NCBI RefSeq assembly: GCF_009720865.1
Contig: NZ_WNLA01000004.1
Location: 124,001 to 188,000 of the forward strand
Direction: 5' to 3'
DNA length: 64,000 nt
Source of the DNA: Pseudoduganella ginsengisoli
Lineage (GTDB): Bacteria > Pseudomonadota > Gammaproteobacteria > Burkholderiales > Burkholderiaceae_D
Below the pieces are notes generated by a model that ran no database searches, had not been told where the DNA came from, and saw only the letters and a program-made list of their open reading frames with translations. This document shows, piece by piece, positions 25,465-33,319 of the stretch. A program made the translations under genes and the position numbers. Each line of letters opens with the position of its first letter. The first letter of the stretch is position 1.

Positions 25465-26427
25465 ATGACTGCACTTGGCTCCACCCCACCCGTATTCCTT
25501 GAACACCTTGCCGACCGTAACGGCAAGCTGGCCGGCTTGCTGCTGGCCGCCGCTGCGCCGTCGGCGCAGCCGGATGACGATCTGGCCTCCCTGGCGGAAC
25601 AATTCCCTTGCTTCATTCCCGATGGGCTGGACGATCCGCAGGCATGGCTGGAGGCGGGCTGGAAGGCATTAGCTGCCGAACAGGTGCAGCGTATCGACGC
25701 ATTCGACAAGAACACATTGGCGCCGAACGCGGCGCTGCTGGCGGGCGACTGGCCGCTGGCGCCGCCTGCCAAAGCCGTCGGCGCGCAAGCGGCATCGCGC
25801 GCGCTGGCGCTGCAACTGGTGCAGCTGGTGTCGAACGATGCGGATACCCATGAAATCGAAGCGCTGCTGCGCCGCGATCCCACGCTGTCGTACCACTTGC
25901 TGAAAGTCGTCAATTCACTGTCGATGGGGTCGGGCCGCAAGGTCGGCAGTTTTGCGCAGGCGATCCTGATCCTGGGCCGCCAGCAATTGCGCCGCTGGCT
26001 GAACTTGATGCTGTTCTCGGCCCGCGAAGGCGACGTGCGTTCGCCGATGCTGCTGGCCCGCGTGGCAGTCCGCGCGCACATGCTGGAATTGCTGGCGCGT
26101 GAAACCGGCATGGGCAAGCCGCAGCAAGAACAGGCATTCATGGTCGGCATGTTTTCACTGCTGGGCGTGCTGTTCGGCATGCCGCTGCAGGAAGTGCTGG
26201 CGCCATTGACGGTCAGCGATGCGGTCGCACATGCGCTGCTGGACAAGGAAGGAGAACTGGGCGCCTTGCTGGCGCTGGTCGAAGCGGCGGAACGGCGCGA
26301 TTTCGCCGCTGTCGCCGCACAATTGCCGGAGCTGCCGCTGGCGCCGGAAGAGTTCAACCGCATCGTTGGCGAATCGCACAGCTGGATGCTGAGCGTGGCG
26401 ACCGACAAGGGCCAGGCCCATGGTTGA
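25465..26427 (+). CDS. HDOD-domain signalling protein
   Basis: A 320-residue cytosolic protein. Residues about 110-310 form an HDOD domain (DADTHEIEALLRRDPTLSYHLLKVVNSLSMG, then GRQQLRRWLNLMLF), an HD-related output domain lacking the metal-binding His-Asp pair. The N-terminal 100 residues are Ala/Asp-rich and not recognised; related proteins often have an EAL domain there, absent here. It overlaps the following phosphodiesterase gene by 8 bases, so the two are likely one signalling unit. Confidence 0.88.
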   Translation: MTALGSTPPVFLEHLADRNGKLAGLLLAAAAPSAQPDDDLASLAEQFPCFIPDGLDDPQAWLEAGWKALAAEQVQRIDAFDKNTLAPNAALLAGDWPLAPPAKAVGAQAASRALALQLVQLVSNDADTHEIEALLRRDPTLSYHLLKVVNSLSMGSGRKVGSFAQAILILGRQQLRRWLNLMLFSAREGDVRSPMLLARVAVRAHMLELLARETGMGKPQQEQAFMVGMFSLLGVLFGMPLQEVLAPLTVSDAVAHALLDKEGELGALLALVEAAERRDFAAVAAQLPELPLAPEEFNRIVGESHSWMLSVATDKGQAHG

Positions 26428-28582
26428 CAAGGCGATCGAGCGCTGCCTGGCACTGAGCCTTGCGGCCCGAACGCAACAGGGCGAAGCCCTGGCGGCCACG
26501 CTTGCCGAACTTGACGCGGCGCTGGCCGAAGTCCAGGCGCGATCCGTGCCGGACAATGTGCCGGCCGCGCCGCCGGAAGCGGTATTGACGCTGGACCTGG
26601 CCGGCTACGTGACGTCGTGGAATGCCGCCGCTGAAACACTGTTTGGCTATACGGCCACGGAAGTACTGGGGCAAAACATCCTGTTCCTGCATGCCGACGA
26701 TGATGAAGATGATCACATCGCGGACTTGTTCATGGCGGAGGGGGACAATAAAACTGTGGTGGCGGAAGTACGGCGCCGCCGCAAGAATGGCGACGTGGTC
26801 TGGGTCAAGCTGGCCATGATGCTGTTGAAAGATGAAAGCGGCGACCCAGTCGGCATGCATGCATCGATGACGCAGGTGCACGAACCGCTGTCAGAGGTCG
26901 ACAAAATCAGCCTGCACGCGCGCATCATTGAAGACAGCGACCAGGGCGTGCTGATTACCGACGCCAGCGAACGCATTGTTTCCATCAACAGCGCCTTTAC
27001 CCGCATCACCGGCTATACGCCCAGCGAATCGCTGGGGCGCACGCCGGACTTGCTGCGCTCCGGCGTGCATGACGCGGAATTCCGCGCCAAGGTGCGCGCC
27101 GCCATGTCCGGCGCGGGACCGTGGCGCGGTGAAATTGTCGGCCGCCGCAAAAACGGTGAATTGTTCCCGCAGTCCGTCACCATCAGCGCCGTGCGCGACG
27201 AGGATGGCAATATCAGCCACACGTTCTCGCTGTTTTCCGACATCAGCGTGCACAAGGATGCGGAAGCGCGCATGCAGCGCATGGCCAACTATGACACGCT
27301 GACGGGCTTGCCGAACCAGTGCCTGTTGTCCCAGCTGATGGGGCAGGCGCTGACGGAAGCGCGCCGCAGCCATGAACACGGCGCGCTGCTGTCGGTGGAA
27401 ATCGGCAGGCTGGGCGCCATCAGCGATACCTTGGGCCATGATGTCGGCAACGAAGTGCTGCAAGCCGTGGGCAAGCAATTCCGTGGCGTGCTGCGTGAAG
27501 CGGATGTGCTGGCGCGGCTCGACGGCAACCGCTTTGCCATCGCGCTGCTGCACATTGAAAAACGCGAACACGCAGCCATCGTTGCGCAAAAGCTGGCAGC
27601 ATCGGTGGCCGCACCGATCGAGCTGGCGCAGCATACGCTGCAAGTGCGCGTCCATACCGGCATTGCCGTGTATCCGGAAGATGGTACGGATACGGCGACC
27701 CTGATCCGCCATGCGGACGTGGCCACGTCGAAAGCCGTGCACGGTGAAGTGGAATTCCTGTTCTACAGCGAAGAAATGAACCAGCGCGCGAAAGAGCATT
27801 TGCGCATTGAAAGCGAGTTGCGCCAGGCGCTGGTGAACAAGGAATTGCAGCTGTATTACCAGCCGAAAGTCAGCTTGCGCAGCGGCCGCATCGTCGGTGC
27901 GGAAGCGCTGCTGCGGTGGAAGCATCCGGTGCGCGGCATGGTGTCGCCGGGCGTGTTCATCCCCGTGGCGGAAGAGACGGGGCTGATCCTGGAACTGGGC
28001 AACTGGGTGCTGGAAGAAGCGTGCCGCCAGGTGCGCGCGTGGCAGGACGATAACCTGATCATGACGCCGATTGCCGTCAACCTGTCGGCGCGCCAGTTCG
28101 ATGCGCGTTTGCCGGAACGCATGGCGGACGTCATGCGGCGCCACGGCGTCCTGCCCGAACAGTTGATGCTGGAAATTACGGAAAGCTTGCTGGTGGGCGG
28201 TGCGGACAACGTCATCAGCATCATGAATGAATTGGTGGCCATGGGGCTGGCGCTGGCGCTGGATGATTTCGGTACCGGCTATTCCAGCCTCGCTTACCTG
28301 AAGAAATTCCCCATTAGTACCTTGAAGATCGACCGCTCATTCGTCATCGGCTTGCCCTACGAAGAAAATGATTGCGCCATTGCGCGGGCCATCGTCACGA
28401 TGGCGCAGCAGTTGCGGCAGGAGATAGTGGCGGAAGGGGTGGAAACTGCGGAGCAAATGAGTTTCCTGAGGGAGCTGGGTTGCGACCAGTTGCAGGGCTA
28501 TCTGTTCAGTCCGCCAGTACCGGCGGACGATTTCGCGCAGATGCTGCGGGAAGGAAAGCGGCTGGCGTTTTCTTCCCGCTAG
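26420..28582 (+). CDS. PAS-PAS-GGDEF-EAL cyclic di-GMP phosphodiesterase
   Basis: A 720-residue cytosolic protein: an N-terminal helical part, PAS (about 48-160), a second PAS (about 165-285), GGDEF (about 290-455) and EAL (about 465-710). The GGDEF site is changed to DGNRF at 368-372, so it cannot make cyclic di-GMP and is probably a GTP sensor or scaffold. The EAL domain keeps EALLRW (E495), the DDFGTGYSSL loop and downstream acidic residues, so it should hydrolyse cyclic di-GMP. PAS domains would sense redox, oxygen or ligands. It overlaps the HDOD gene. Confidence 0.92.
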   Translation: MVDKAIERCLALSLAARTQQGEALAATLAELDAALAEVQARSVPDNVPAAPPEAVLTLDLAGYVTSWNAAAETLFGYTATEVLGQNILFLHADDDEDDHIADLFMAEGDNKTVVAEVRRRRKNGDVVWVKLAMMLLKDESGDPVGMHASMTQVHEPLSEVDKISLHARIIEDSDQGVLITDASERIVSINSAFTRITGYTPSESLGRTPDLLRSGVHDAEFRAKVRAAMSGAGPWRGEIVGRRKNGELFPQSVTISAVRDEDGNISHTFSLFSDISVHKDAEARMQRMANYDTLTGLPNQCLLSQLMGQALTEARRSHEHGALLSVEIGRLGAISDTLGHDVGNEVLQAVGKQFRGVLREADVLARLDGNRFAIALLHIEKREHAAIVAQKLAASVAAPIELAQHTLQVRVHTGIAVYPEDGTDTATLIRHADVATSKAVHGEVEFLFYSEEMNQRAKEHLRIESELRQALVNKELQLYYQPKVSLRSGRIVGAEALLRWKHPVRGMVSPGVFIPVAEETGLILELGNWVLEEACRQVRAWQDDNLIMTPIAVNLSARQFDARLPERMADVMRRHGVLPEQLMLEITESLLVGGADNVISIMNELVAMGLALALDDFGTGYSSLAYLKKFPISTLKIDRSFVIGLPYEENDCAIARAIVTMAQQLRQEIVAEGVETAEQMSFLRELGCDQLQGYLFSPPVPADDFAQMLREGKRLAFSSR

Positions 28583-28591
28583 CGGCGGTCC

Positions 28592-28762
28592 TTACTGGAC
28601 ATTGCTGCGCTGCGTGCGGCTGGCCGTAATCGGGACATCATATTCGGCCTTTACCGTCTTGCTGGGCGTATCCACTACCTGCGCCGTCGTTGCGGCGGGT
28701 TGGGTGGCGCAGCCCGTCAGGGCAAAGCTTGCAAGTACCAGCAGGGCGAACGTCGTTTTCAT
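28592..28762 (-). CDS. Small outer-membrane-type lipoprotein
   Basis: A 56-residue precursor with a signal peptide and lipobox LTGC (MKTTFALLVLASFALTGC), giving a mature lipoprotein of about 38 residues (CATQPAATTAQVVDTP and onward). Residue +2 after Cys is Ala, so sorting to the outer membrane is expected. GGAAGGAAAT precedes ATG 28762. No family is recognised. Confidence 0.75.
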   Translation of the reverse strand: MKTTFALLVLASFALTGCATQPAATTAQVVDTPSKTVKAEYDVPITASRTQRSNVQ

Positions 28763-28909
28763 TTTTGATTTCCTTCCACGGCAGTTTGATCGGGACAACG
28801 TGTCACGTTTCCAAGCTGCGTGACATGACACAATTCTATCGTGACAGAGTGGAAATATTGTCTCTAAAATGCCATCATCTGCCTAATAAGTTACGGAAAA
28901 TCGCCAACC

Positions 28910-29290
28910 ATGAGCCGACCTGTCCTTGAAGAGTCCCGTATTCATCCTGCCATCCGCGCGAAAATCAGCGGCAACCATGCCGATATCGTGCAGCAAGTGC
29001 AAGCAGCCATCGCGGCCAACAAAGTGGTGGTGGTGGGAATGGCGATGAATCCCTTTCCCCGCAAGGCGCGGGCCTTGCTGGACCGGCTGGGCGTGCACTA
29101 CGCGTACCTGGAATATGGCAGCTACTTCAGCCAGTGGCGCCGCCGCACGGCGCTGAAAATGTGGTCGGGCTGGCCGACGTTGCCGATGGTGTTCATTGAC
29201 GGTACGCTGATTGGCGGCTTCGAGGATGTGCAGCGGCTGGCCGATAGCGGTGAATTGACGGCGCTGACGGCGCCGAAGATCACCAGCTGA
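28910..29290 (+). CDS. Glutaredoxin-fold protein lacking all cysteines
   Basis: A 126-residue protein with a glutaredoxin-like domain from about residue 24. Strand 1 VVVV is followed by MNPFPRKARALL where class I glutaredoxins have CPYCxxAKxLL, so the active-site motif CPYC is NPFP (47-50). The glutathione-site features remain: the cis-Pro loop GWPTLPMVFI and the GGFEDV motif. The whole protein has no cysteine, so it cannot do thiol redox chemistry. It may bind glutathione or an iron-sulfur partner non-catalytically. The stop overlaps the PPC gene start by 1 base. Confidence 0.85.
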   Translation: MSRPVLEESRIHPAIRAKISGNHADIVQQVQAAIAANKVVVVGMAMNPFPRKARALLDRLGVHYAYLEYGSYFSQWRRRTALKMWSGWPTLPMVFIDGTLIGGFEDVQRLADSGELTALTAPKITS

Positions 29291-29715
29291 TGATGGCGCC
29301 GCTGCACGCCTTGCCCGTGCGGCTGGCGCCGGGCCAGGATTTGCGGGCGGCGCTGGTCGATGCCGTGGTGTCAGCCGGCGCACAGGCCGCGTTTGTATTG
29401 CAGGGCATCGGCAGCCTGGATGGCGCGCAATTGCGTTACGCGGGCTTGCCGCAGCCAACGGCATTGACCGGTGACCTGGAAATCCTCACGCTGGCCGGAT
29501 CGGTGGCGCCCGACGGTGCGCATTTGCACATGTCGGTGTCCGATGCGCAGGGCAGGGTGCTGGGCGGGCACGTGGCGGCTGGCTGTACGGTGCGCACCAC
29601 TGCCGAAGTGTTGCTGGCGCTATTGCCCGGGCATGTGTTCAGCCGTGAGTTCGATCCCGCGACCGGCTATCCGGAACTCACAGTGCGTCAGGTATCAGCA
29701 GCAGTAAATCCGTAA
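29290..29715 (+). CDS. PPC (DUF296) domain protein
   Basis: A 141-residue single PPC/DUF296 domain, known in plants as the non-AT-hook part of AHL proteins and in bacteria as a stand-alone trimer. The signature LHMSVSDAQGRVLGGHVAAGC is clear, including the His and Gly residues that form the putative metal site. Bacterial function is unknown. ATG 29290 overlaps the preceding stop, and the 3' end overlaps the convergent DinB gene by 38 bases. Confidence 0.88.
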   Translation: MMAPLHALPVRLAPGQDLRAALVDAVVSAGAQAAFVLQGIGSLDGAQLRYAGLPQPTALTGDLEILTLAGSVAPDGAHLHMSVSDAQGRVLGGHVAAGCTVRTTAEVLLALLPGHVFSREFDPATGYPELTVRQVSAAVNP

Positions 29716-30214
29716 CGCCAATGTCTACGCCCGCTTGCGTCAGCAAGGTCGAAACCTGGCCACGGTGGTGGGTTTGATGGTTAAAGAAGTGCATCATGAC
29801 GCCGCCTAACTGGCGCGTGAACGGCACGCCTTTCGTGTTTGCATAATGCAGGGACGAGGCCAGGTCCGCTTCCGTTAATGCATCGGCAAAGGCACTGATG
29901 ACGCCATCGAGCCAGACGCGGTGCACCGTCATTTCAGCCAGGTCGGTGAACAGCACAGCATTGAGTTGCTGCGGCAGCGCCAGTGCGCGGACGGGGTCCA
30001 GCGCAGTAAATTGTGCCGGATGGGCGGCAAAGCGCTTCAGCCAGATGGTGTCGGCCACTACCAGGTGATTCAGCGTGCCCAGTATCGAGCCGAAGAATGC
30101 GCCCCGATCCTGCGCCAGTTCGGCGGGCGGCAGCCTGGCTGCCGCTTCATAGACCTTCGCATTCATCCATGCGTTGTACTCGGCCATTTTGCGCACGTAG
30201 CTGGTGCTTGCCAT
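29678..30214 (-). CDS. DinB-family protein
   Basis: A 178-residue four-helix bundle of the DinB/YfiT-like superfamily. The three metal-ligand histidines are visible: one in GTLNHLVVADTIW and two in HFFNHQTHHRGQ. Members include bacillithiol-, mycothiol- or glutathione-type S-transferases and many of unknown function. ATG 30214 has GGAGA upstream; a 9-codon longer form exists. It is convergent with the PPC gene, overlapping it by 38 bases. Confidence 0.88.
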   Translation of the reverse strand: MASTSYVRKMAEYNAWMNAKVYEAAARLPPAELAQDRGAFFGSILGTLNHLVVADTIWLKRFAAHPAQFTALDPVRALALPQQLNAVLFTDLAEMTVHRVWLDGVISAFADALTEADLASSLHYANTKGVPFTRQLGGVMMHFFNHQTHHRGQVSTLLTQAGVDIGVTDLLLLIPDAL

Positions 30215-30250
30215 CGCTGTCTCCGCTGTGAAAACTGCCATTTTAGCCAG

Positions 30251-30472
30251 TTAGCGCCGCGGCGCGCGCAGCGGATCCAGCAGGCCCCGCAAATTGTTAT
30301 GGTCCAGCTCGTACATCAGCGCCAGCAGGCTACCCAGTTTGCCTTGCGGGAAGCCTTCGCGGGCCATCCACCCCAGGTAGTGGCCGGGCAAGTCAGCCAG
30401 CACCCGGTCTTTGTATTTACCGTAGGGCATTTTGTAGGTCAGCAATTGCGCCAACGCTTCCGCATCCATCAT
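30251..30472 (-). CDS. DUF3820 family protein
   Basis: A 73-residue protein whose core MPYGKYKDRVLADLPGHYL and WMAREGFPQGKLG fits DUF3820, a small family named in Pseudomonas as a putative quorum-sensing-regulated virulence factor. It is soluble and shows no catalytic motif. It lies 36 bases upstream of the DinB start and is divergent from the MFS gene. Confidence 0.85.
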   Translation of the reverse strand: MMDAEALAQLLTYKMPYGKYKDRVLADLPGHYLGWMAREGFPQGKLGSLLALMYELDHNNLRGLLDPLRAPRR

Positions 30473-30572
30473 TGTTGACTCTCAATCAAATATCTTCTGC
30501 TGTTTGACATATTTTTCGCAACGACGATCAGTCCGATACTGCCAGGCATTCAATTCAACCTGGAGTTTAACT

Positions 30573-31775
30573 ATGCCTATTGCCTTGCTGGCGCTAACCA
30601 TCAGCGCCTTTGCCATCGGAACCACCGAATTCGTCATTGTCGGCTTGCTGCCCACCATTGCCGCCGACCTCGGTGTGAATTTGCCATCCGCCGGGCTGCT
30701 GGTCAGCCTGTATGCGCTGGGCGTTGCCGTAGGCGCGCCGGTATTGACTGCATTGACGGGCCGCATGCCGCGCAAGCAATTGCTGCTGGGGCTGATGGTG
30801 CTGTTCACTGCCGGTAACTTGCTGGCGTGGCTGGCGCCCGGCTATGGATCGCTGGTGGCCGCGCGCATTTTAACGGGGCTGGCGCATGGCGTGTTCTTTT
30901 CCATTGGGTCCACCATTGCCACGTCGCTGGTGCCAAAGGAAAAGGCGGCCAGTGCGATTGCCATCATGTTTACAGGCTTGACCGTGGCCCTGGTGACGGG
31001 CGTGCCGCTGGGGACGTTTATTGGCCAGCACCTGGGCTGGCGCGCGACATTCCTCGCCGTTTCCGCACTGGGCGTGCTGGCGTTTATCGGCAGCCTGCTG
31101 TTTGTGCCATCGTCGATACGGCATGGCAAACCGGCGTCCTTGCTGCAGCAAGTCAAAGTACTGGGCCAGCCGCGTTTGCTGCTGGTGTATGCGATGACGG
31201 CGGCCGGCTATGGCGGATCGTTCACGGCCTTTACGTATCTGGCGCCGATCCTGCAAAAGCTGGCGGGTTTTGGCGACAATGCGGTGGGCCTCGTGATGCT
31301 GGTGTATGGCGTGTCGGTTGCCGTGGGCAATATCTGGGGCGGCAAGCTGGCGGATCAGCGCGGTCCCGTTGGCGCGCTGAAAATCATCTTTGCCGGGCTG
31401 GCTGCCGTGCTGCTGGCGCTGTCATTCACGGCGCCGCATCCGGTGCTGGTGGTGGCGACCGTACTGCTGTGGGGCGCGGTGGCGTTTGGGAATGTGGCGG
31501 GCTTGCAGGTGTACGTTGTGCAGCAGGCCGAACACTACACGCCGCGTGCGGTCGATGTGGCCTCCGGCTTGAATATCGCGGCGTTTAATGTGGGTATTGC
31601 CGGCGGCGCATGGGGCGGGGGCTTGATTGTCGAGCGCCTGGGGTTGATACACACGGGGTGGATCGGTGCGCTGGTGGTGATGGGGGCGTATGCGTTGACG
31701 GCGTTTAGCGGGCGGCTGGATGCGCGCGAGGGCGTGGCGGCGGTGGAACCTCGCCGCGTGGTGGGCGGGCATTGA
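30573..31775 (+). CDS. MFS exporter, DHA1 (YdhP-like) family
   Basis: A 400-residue transporter with 12 TM helices. Motif A is partly visible (GRMPRKQLLLGL) and motif C-like glycines lie in TM5 (VTGVPLGTFIGQHLGWRATF). The opening LLALTISAFAIGTTEFVIVGLLPTIA is typical of the arabinose/purine-type DHA1 group such as YdhP. It exports an unknown small molecule by proton antiport. ATG 30573 follows TGGAGT; a 23-codon upstream extension is not needed. It is divergent from DUF3820. Confidence 0.9.
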   Translation: MPIALLALTISAFAIGTTEFVIVGLLPTIAADLGVNLPSAGLLVSLYALGVAVGAPVLTALTGRMPRKQLLLGLMVLFTAGNLLAWLAPGYGSLVAARILTGLAHGVFFSIGSTIATSLVPKEKAASAIAIMFTGLTVALVTGVPLGTFIGQHLGWRATFLAVSALGVLAFIGSLLFVPSSIRHGKPASLLQQVKVLGQPRLLLVYAMTAAGYGGSFTAFTYLAPILQKLAGFGDNAVGLVMLVYGVSVAVGNIWGGKLADQRGPVGALKIIFAGLAAVLLALSFTAPHPVLVVATVLLWGAVAFGNVAGLQVYVVQQAEHYTPRAVDVASGLNIAAFNVGIAGGAWGGGLIVERLGLIHTGWIGALVVMGAYALTAFSGRLDAREGVAAVEPRRVVGGH

Positions 31776-31800
31776 TCGCGCAGCGGCGACTGGCAGCATA

Positions 31801-31836
31801 CTGGATTGGCGGTGAATACACTTCAAGCCAATCCAG
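31801..31836. terminator. Hairpin between convergent genes, possible terminator
   Basis: CTGGATTGGC (31801-31810) pairs perfectly with GCCAATCCAG (31827-31836) over a 16-base loop. It lies between the stops of the convergent MFS gene and the 120-residue hypothetical gene. No T-run follows on either strand, so termination would be Rho-assisted or weak. Confidence 0.4.
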
Positions 31837-31864
31837 CCAAAGGGCTTGCAGGGAAGTTTGACAC

Positions 31865-32227
31865 TTAAAGATTGGGATGCGCTGCAAGAAAAGCCGCCGG
31901 TATCGCATCATACCCAACTGCCGAGAATACCTTTGGAATTTCATGATGCAAATGGCGCACTACTTCAAGGCGGCCAGCCAATAGTTCTGGCGTTTTTTCC
32001 CTTTCAATTTGATCAAATAGCGCCAATAACTCAAGGTACGCTTCTTTAATGCCGGAAAGTGATTTTCTATCCTCAAAGTAGGCTGCAGCCACCGCAACTC
32101 TCAACTCGGGCCCGGATAAATTGACTTGCGGCGAAACGTGCTCCGCCATCCATTCGGTAAAGCCAGTTAAAACACTGTCCAGCCTGCGAATGCCATAGAT
32201 GGTTTTGCCAATATCCGTATAATTCAT
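31865..32227 (-). CDS. Hypothetical protein
   Basis: A 120-residue mostly helical cytosolic protein with no recognised family. It has many charged residues and no signal peptide or TM helix. The AT content of this stretch is higher than around it. It lies 24 bases downstream of a secreted hypothetical gene on the same strand and may be co-transcribed. Shape and setting would suit a small immunity-like protein, but no toxin is identified here. Confidence 0.65.
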   Translation of the reverse strand: MNYTDIGKTIYGIRRLDSVLTGFTEWMAEHVSPQVNLSGPELRVAVAAAYFEDRKSLSGIKEAYLELLALFDQIEREKTPELLAGRLEVVRHLHHEIPKVFSAVGYDAIPAAFLAAHPNL

Positions 32228-32251
32228 TCCTTATCAACCCGTAATATTTAA

Positions 32252-32803
32252 CTAATTGATGTGGCATTGCCCATCCGGATGCTTACTAGCCTCTTCGGGA
32301 TTGCCCGGATCAACAAAGCACGACTTGAACACTTTATAGCGCCGGCCATTAAACTTGAGCAGGGCATCTGAATAATGCCCTGCTGTGCCACTGCTCACGG
32401 AAAGATTACGGAGTCCATGCGAAGTTGACTTCAGCAAGTCTACGCCATGGCCGCCAGTGTCCAGCACAACGCGATACCGGGGCATGTCATGTTTCAGTAT
32501 CCAGATTTTCGCAGTCGCTGCCCCCCATGCACAACCATCGGCGGTCTTCGCAATCCAGTCCTGATTTCGCCCTTGCCCCTGCAAATCCACTGCGCTGCCG
32601 ACGAAGTCTCCTTGCGCGCATTCCCTGTATTCTGTCTTCCTGACATGCGCACGCAACGCGGCTGCGACGGCCGGTGGTACAGGCTGCAGGTTTTCATCTT
32701 CAATGCCGAAAACATCGGCAGCATGAGCCGCGTTAAGTACGCTGCATAAGGCAAGTCCTGCTGCAACAAGCGTGAGATACATGTGCCTGACGGTGAATGC
32801 CAT
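32252..32803 (-). CDS. Secreted hypothetical protein
   Basis: A 183-residue precursor with a signal peptide (RHMYLTLVAAGLALCSVLNAAHA, cleavage near residue 28). The mature part has four cysteines (ECAQGD, GCAWG, SCFVDP, QCHIN), consistent with two disulfides. No family is recognised; the WIAKTADGCAWGAATAKIWIL segment is repeat-like. A shorter start at 32782 is possible, but the basic residues RH favour the longer one as the signal n-region. Confidence 0.65.
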   Translation of the reverse strand: MAFTVRHMYLTLVAAGLALCSVLNAAHAADVFGIEDENLQPVPPAVAAALRAHVRKTEYRECAQGDFVGSAVDLQGQGRNQDWIAKTADGCAWGAATAKIWILKHDMPRYRVVLDTGGHGVDLLKSTSHGLRNLSVSSGTAGHYSDALLKFNGRRYKVFKSCFVDPGNPEEASKHPDGQCHIN

Positions 32804-32810
32804 ATTCCGG

Positions 32811-33191
32811 TTAACTATTTGCTTGAAGAGAATAAACCAATACCGTCTTGCATCCGGTCTTGGCGAATCCCGTGGCGAATTTCGAACGTTTTACACTGTC
32901 CACAGATGCCTTATCGAAGACTTGTTGAGGCGCCGACGCGGAGATCTCGGCATTTTGCGCCCGCCCGCTGCCATCTAAATCGTAGCGGACTACAACCCAG
33001 CCAACCGTGCCCGAGCGAAGCGCATCTTTCGGCCAGATTGGCAGGGCGGTTTGAACGACTGCATCGGTACATTTTTCACCAGCATCAAGCACAGGCGGCT
33101 TGCTTGGATCGGATTCGGCGGAGGTGTTGGAAGCGGCCGTTGCGCCTGCCGCGCAGCAAGCCAGGACAACTGCCATAAAAATACAGCGCAT
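32811..33191 (-). CDS. TonB C-terminal-domain-like periplasmic protein
   Basis: A 126-residue precursor with a signal peptide (CIFMAVVLACCAAGATA). The mature part resembles the TonB_C fold: LPIWPKDALRSGTVGWVVVRYDLDGSGRAQNAEIS, then FDKASVDSVKRSKF. Unlike true TonB there is no membrane anchor or Pro-rich spacer, so it is a free periplasmic version of unknown role. ATG 33191 follows AGGA. It lies 7 bases before the next gene on the same strand. Confidence 0.75.
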   Translation of the reverse strand: MRCIFMAVVLACCAAGATAASNTSAESDPSKPPVLDAGEKCTDAVVQTALPIWPKDALRSGTVGWVVVRYDLDGSGRAQNAEISASAPQQVFDKASVDSVKRSKFATGFAKTGCKTVLVYSLQANS

Positions 33192-33319
33192 CAATTGTTT
33201 CCTGTTCAGGGATTGGGTCTAAACGCACATGGCGGGAGCCATAAATGGCGAAGCATAGCAGCTTGCCTCAGCGAAAAAATGCGCGAATTGTCACGCCGCT
33301 ATGCGGCCCCGTTCACCGG

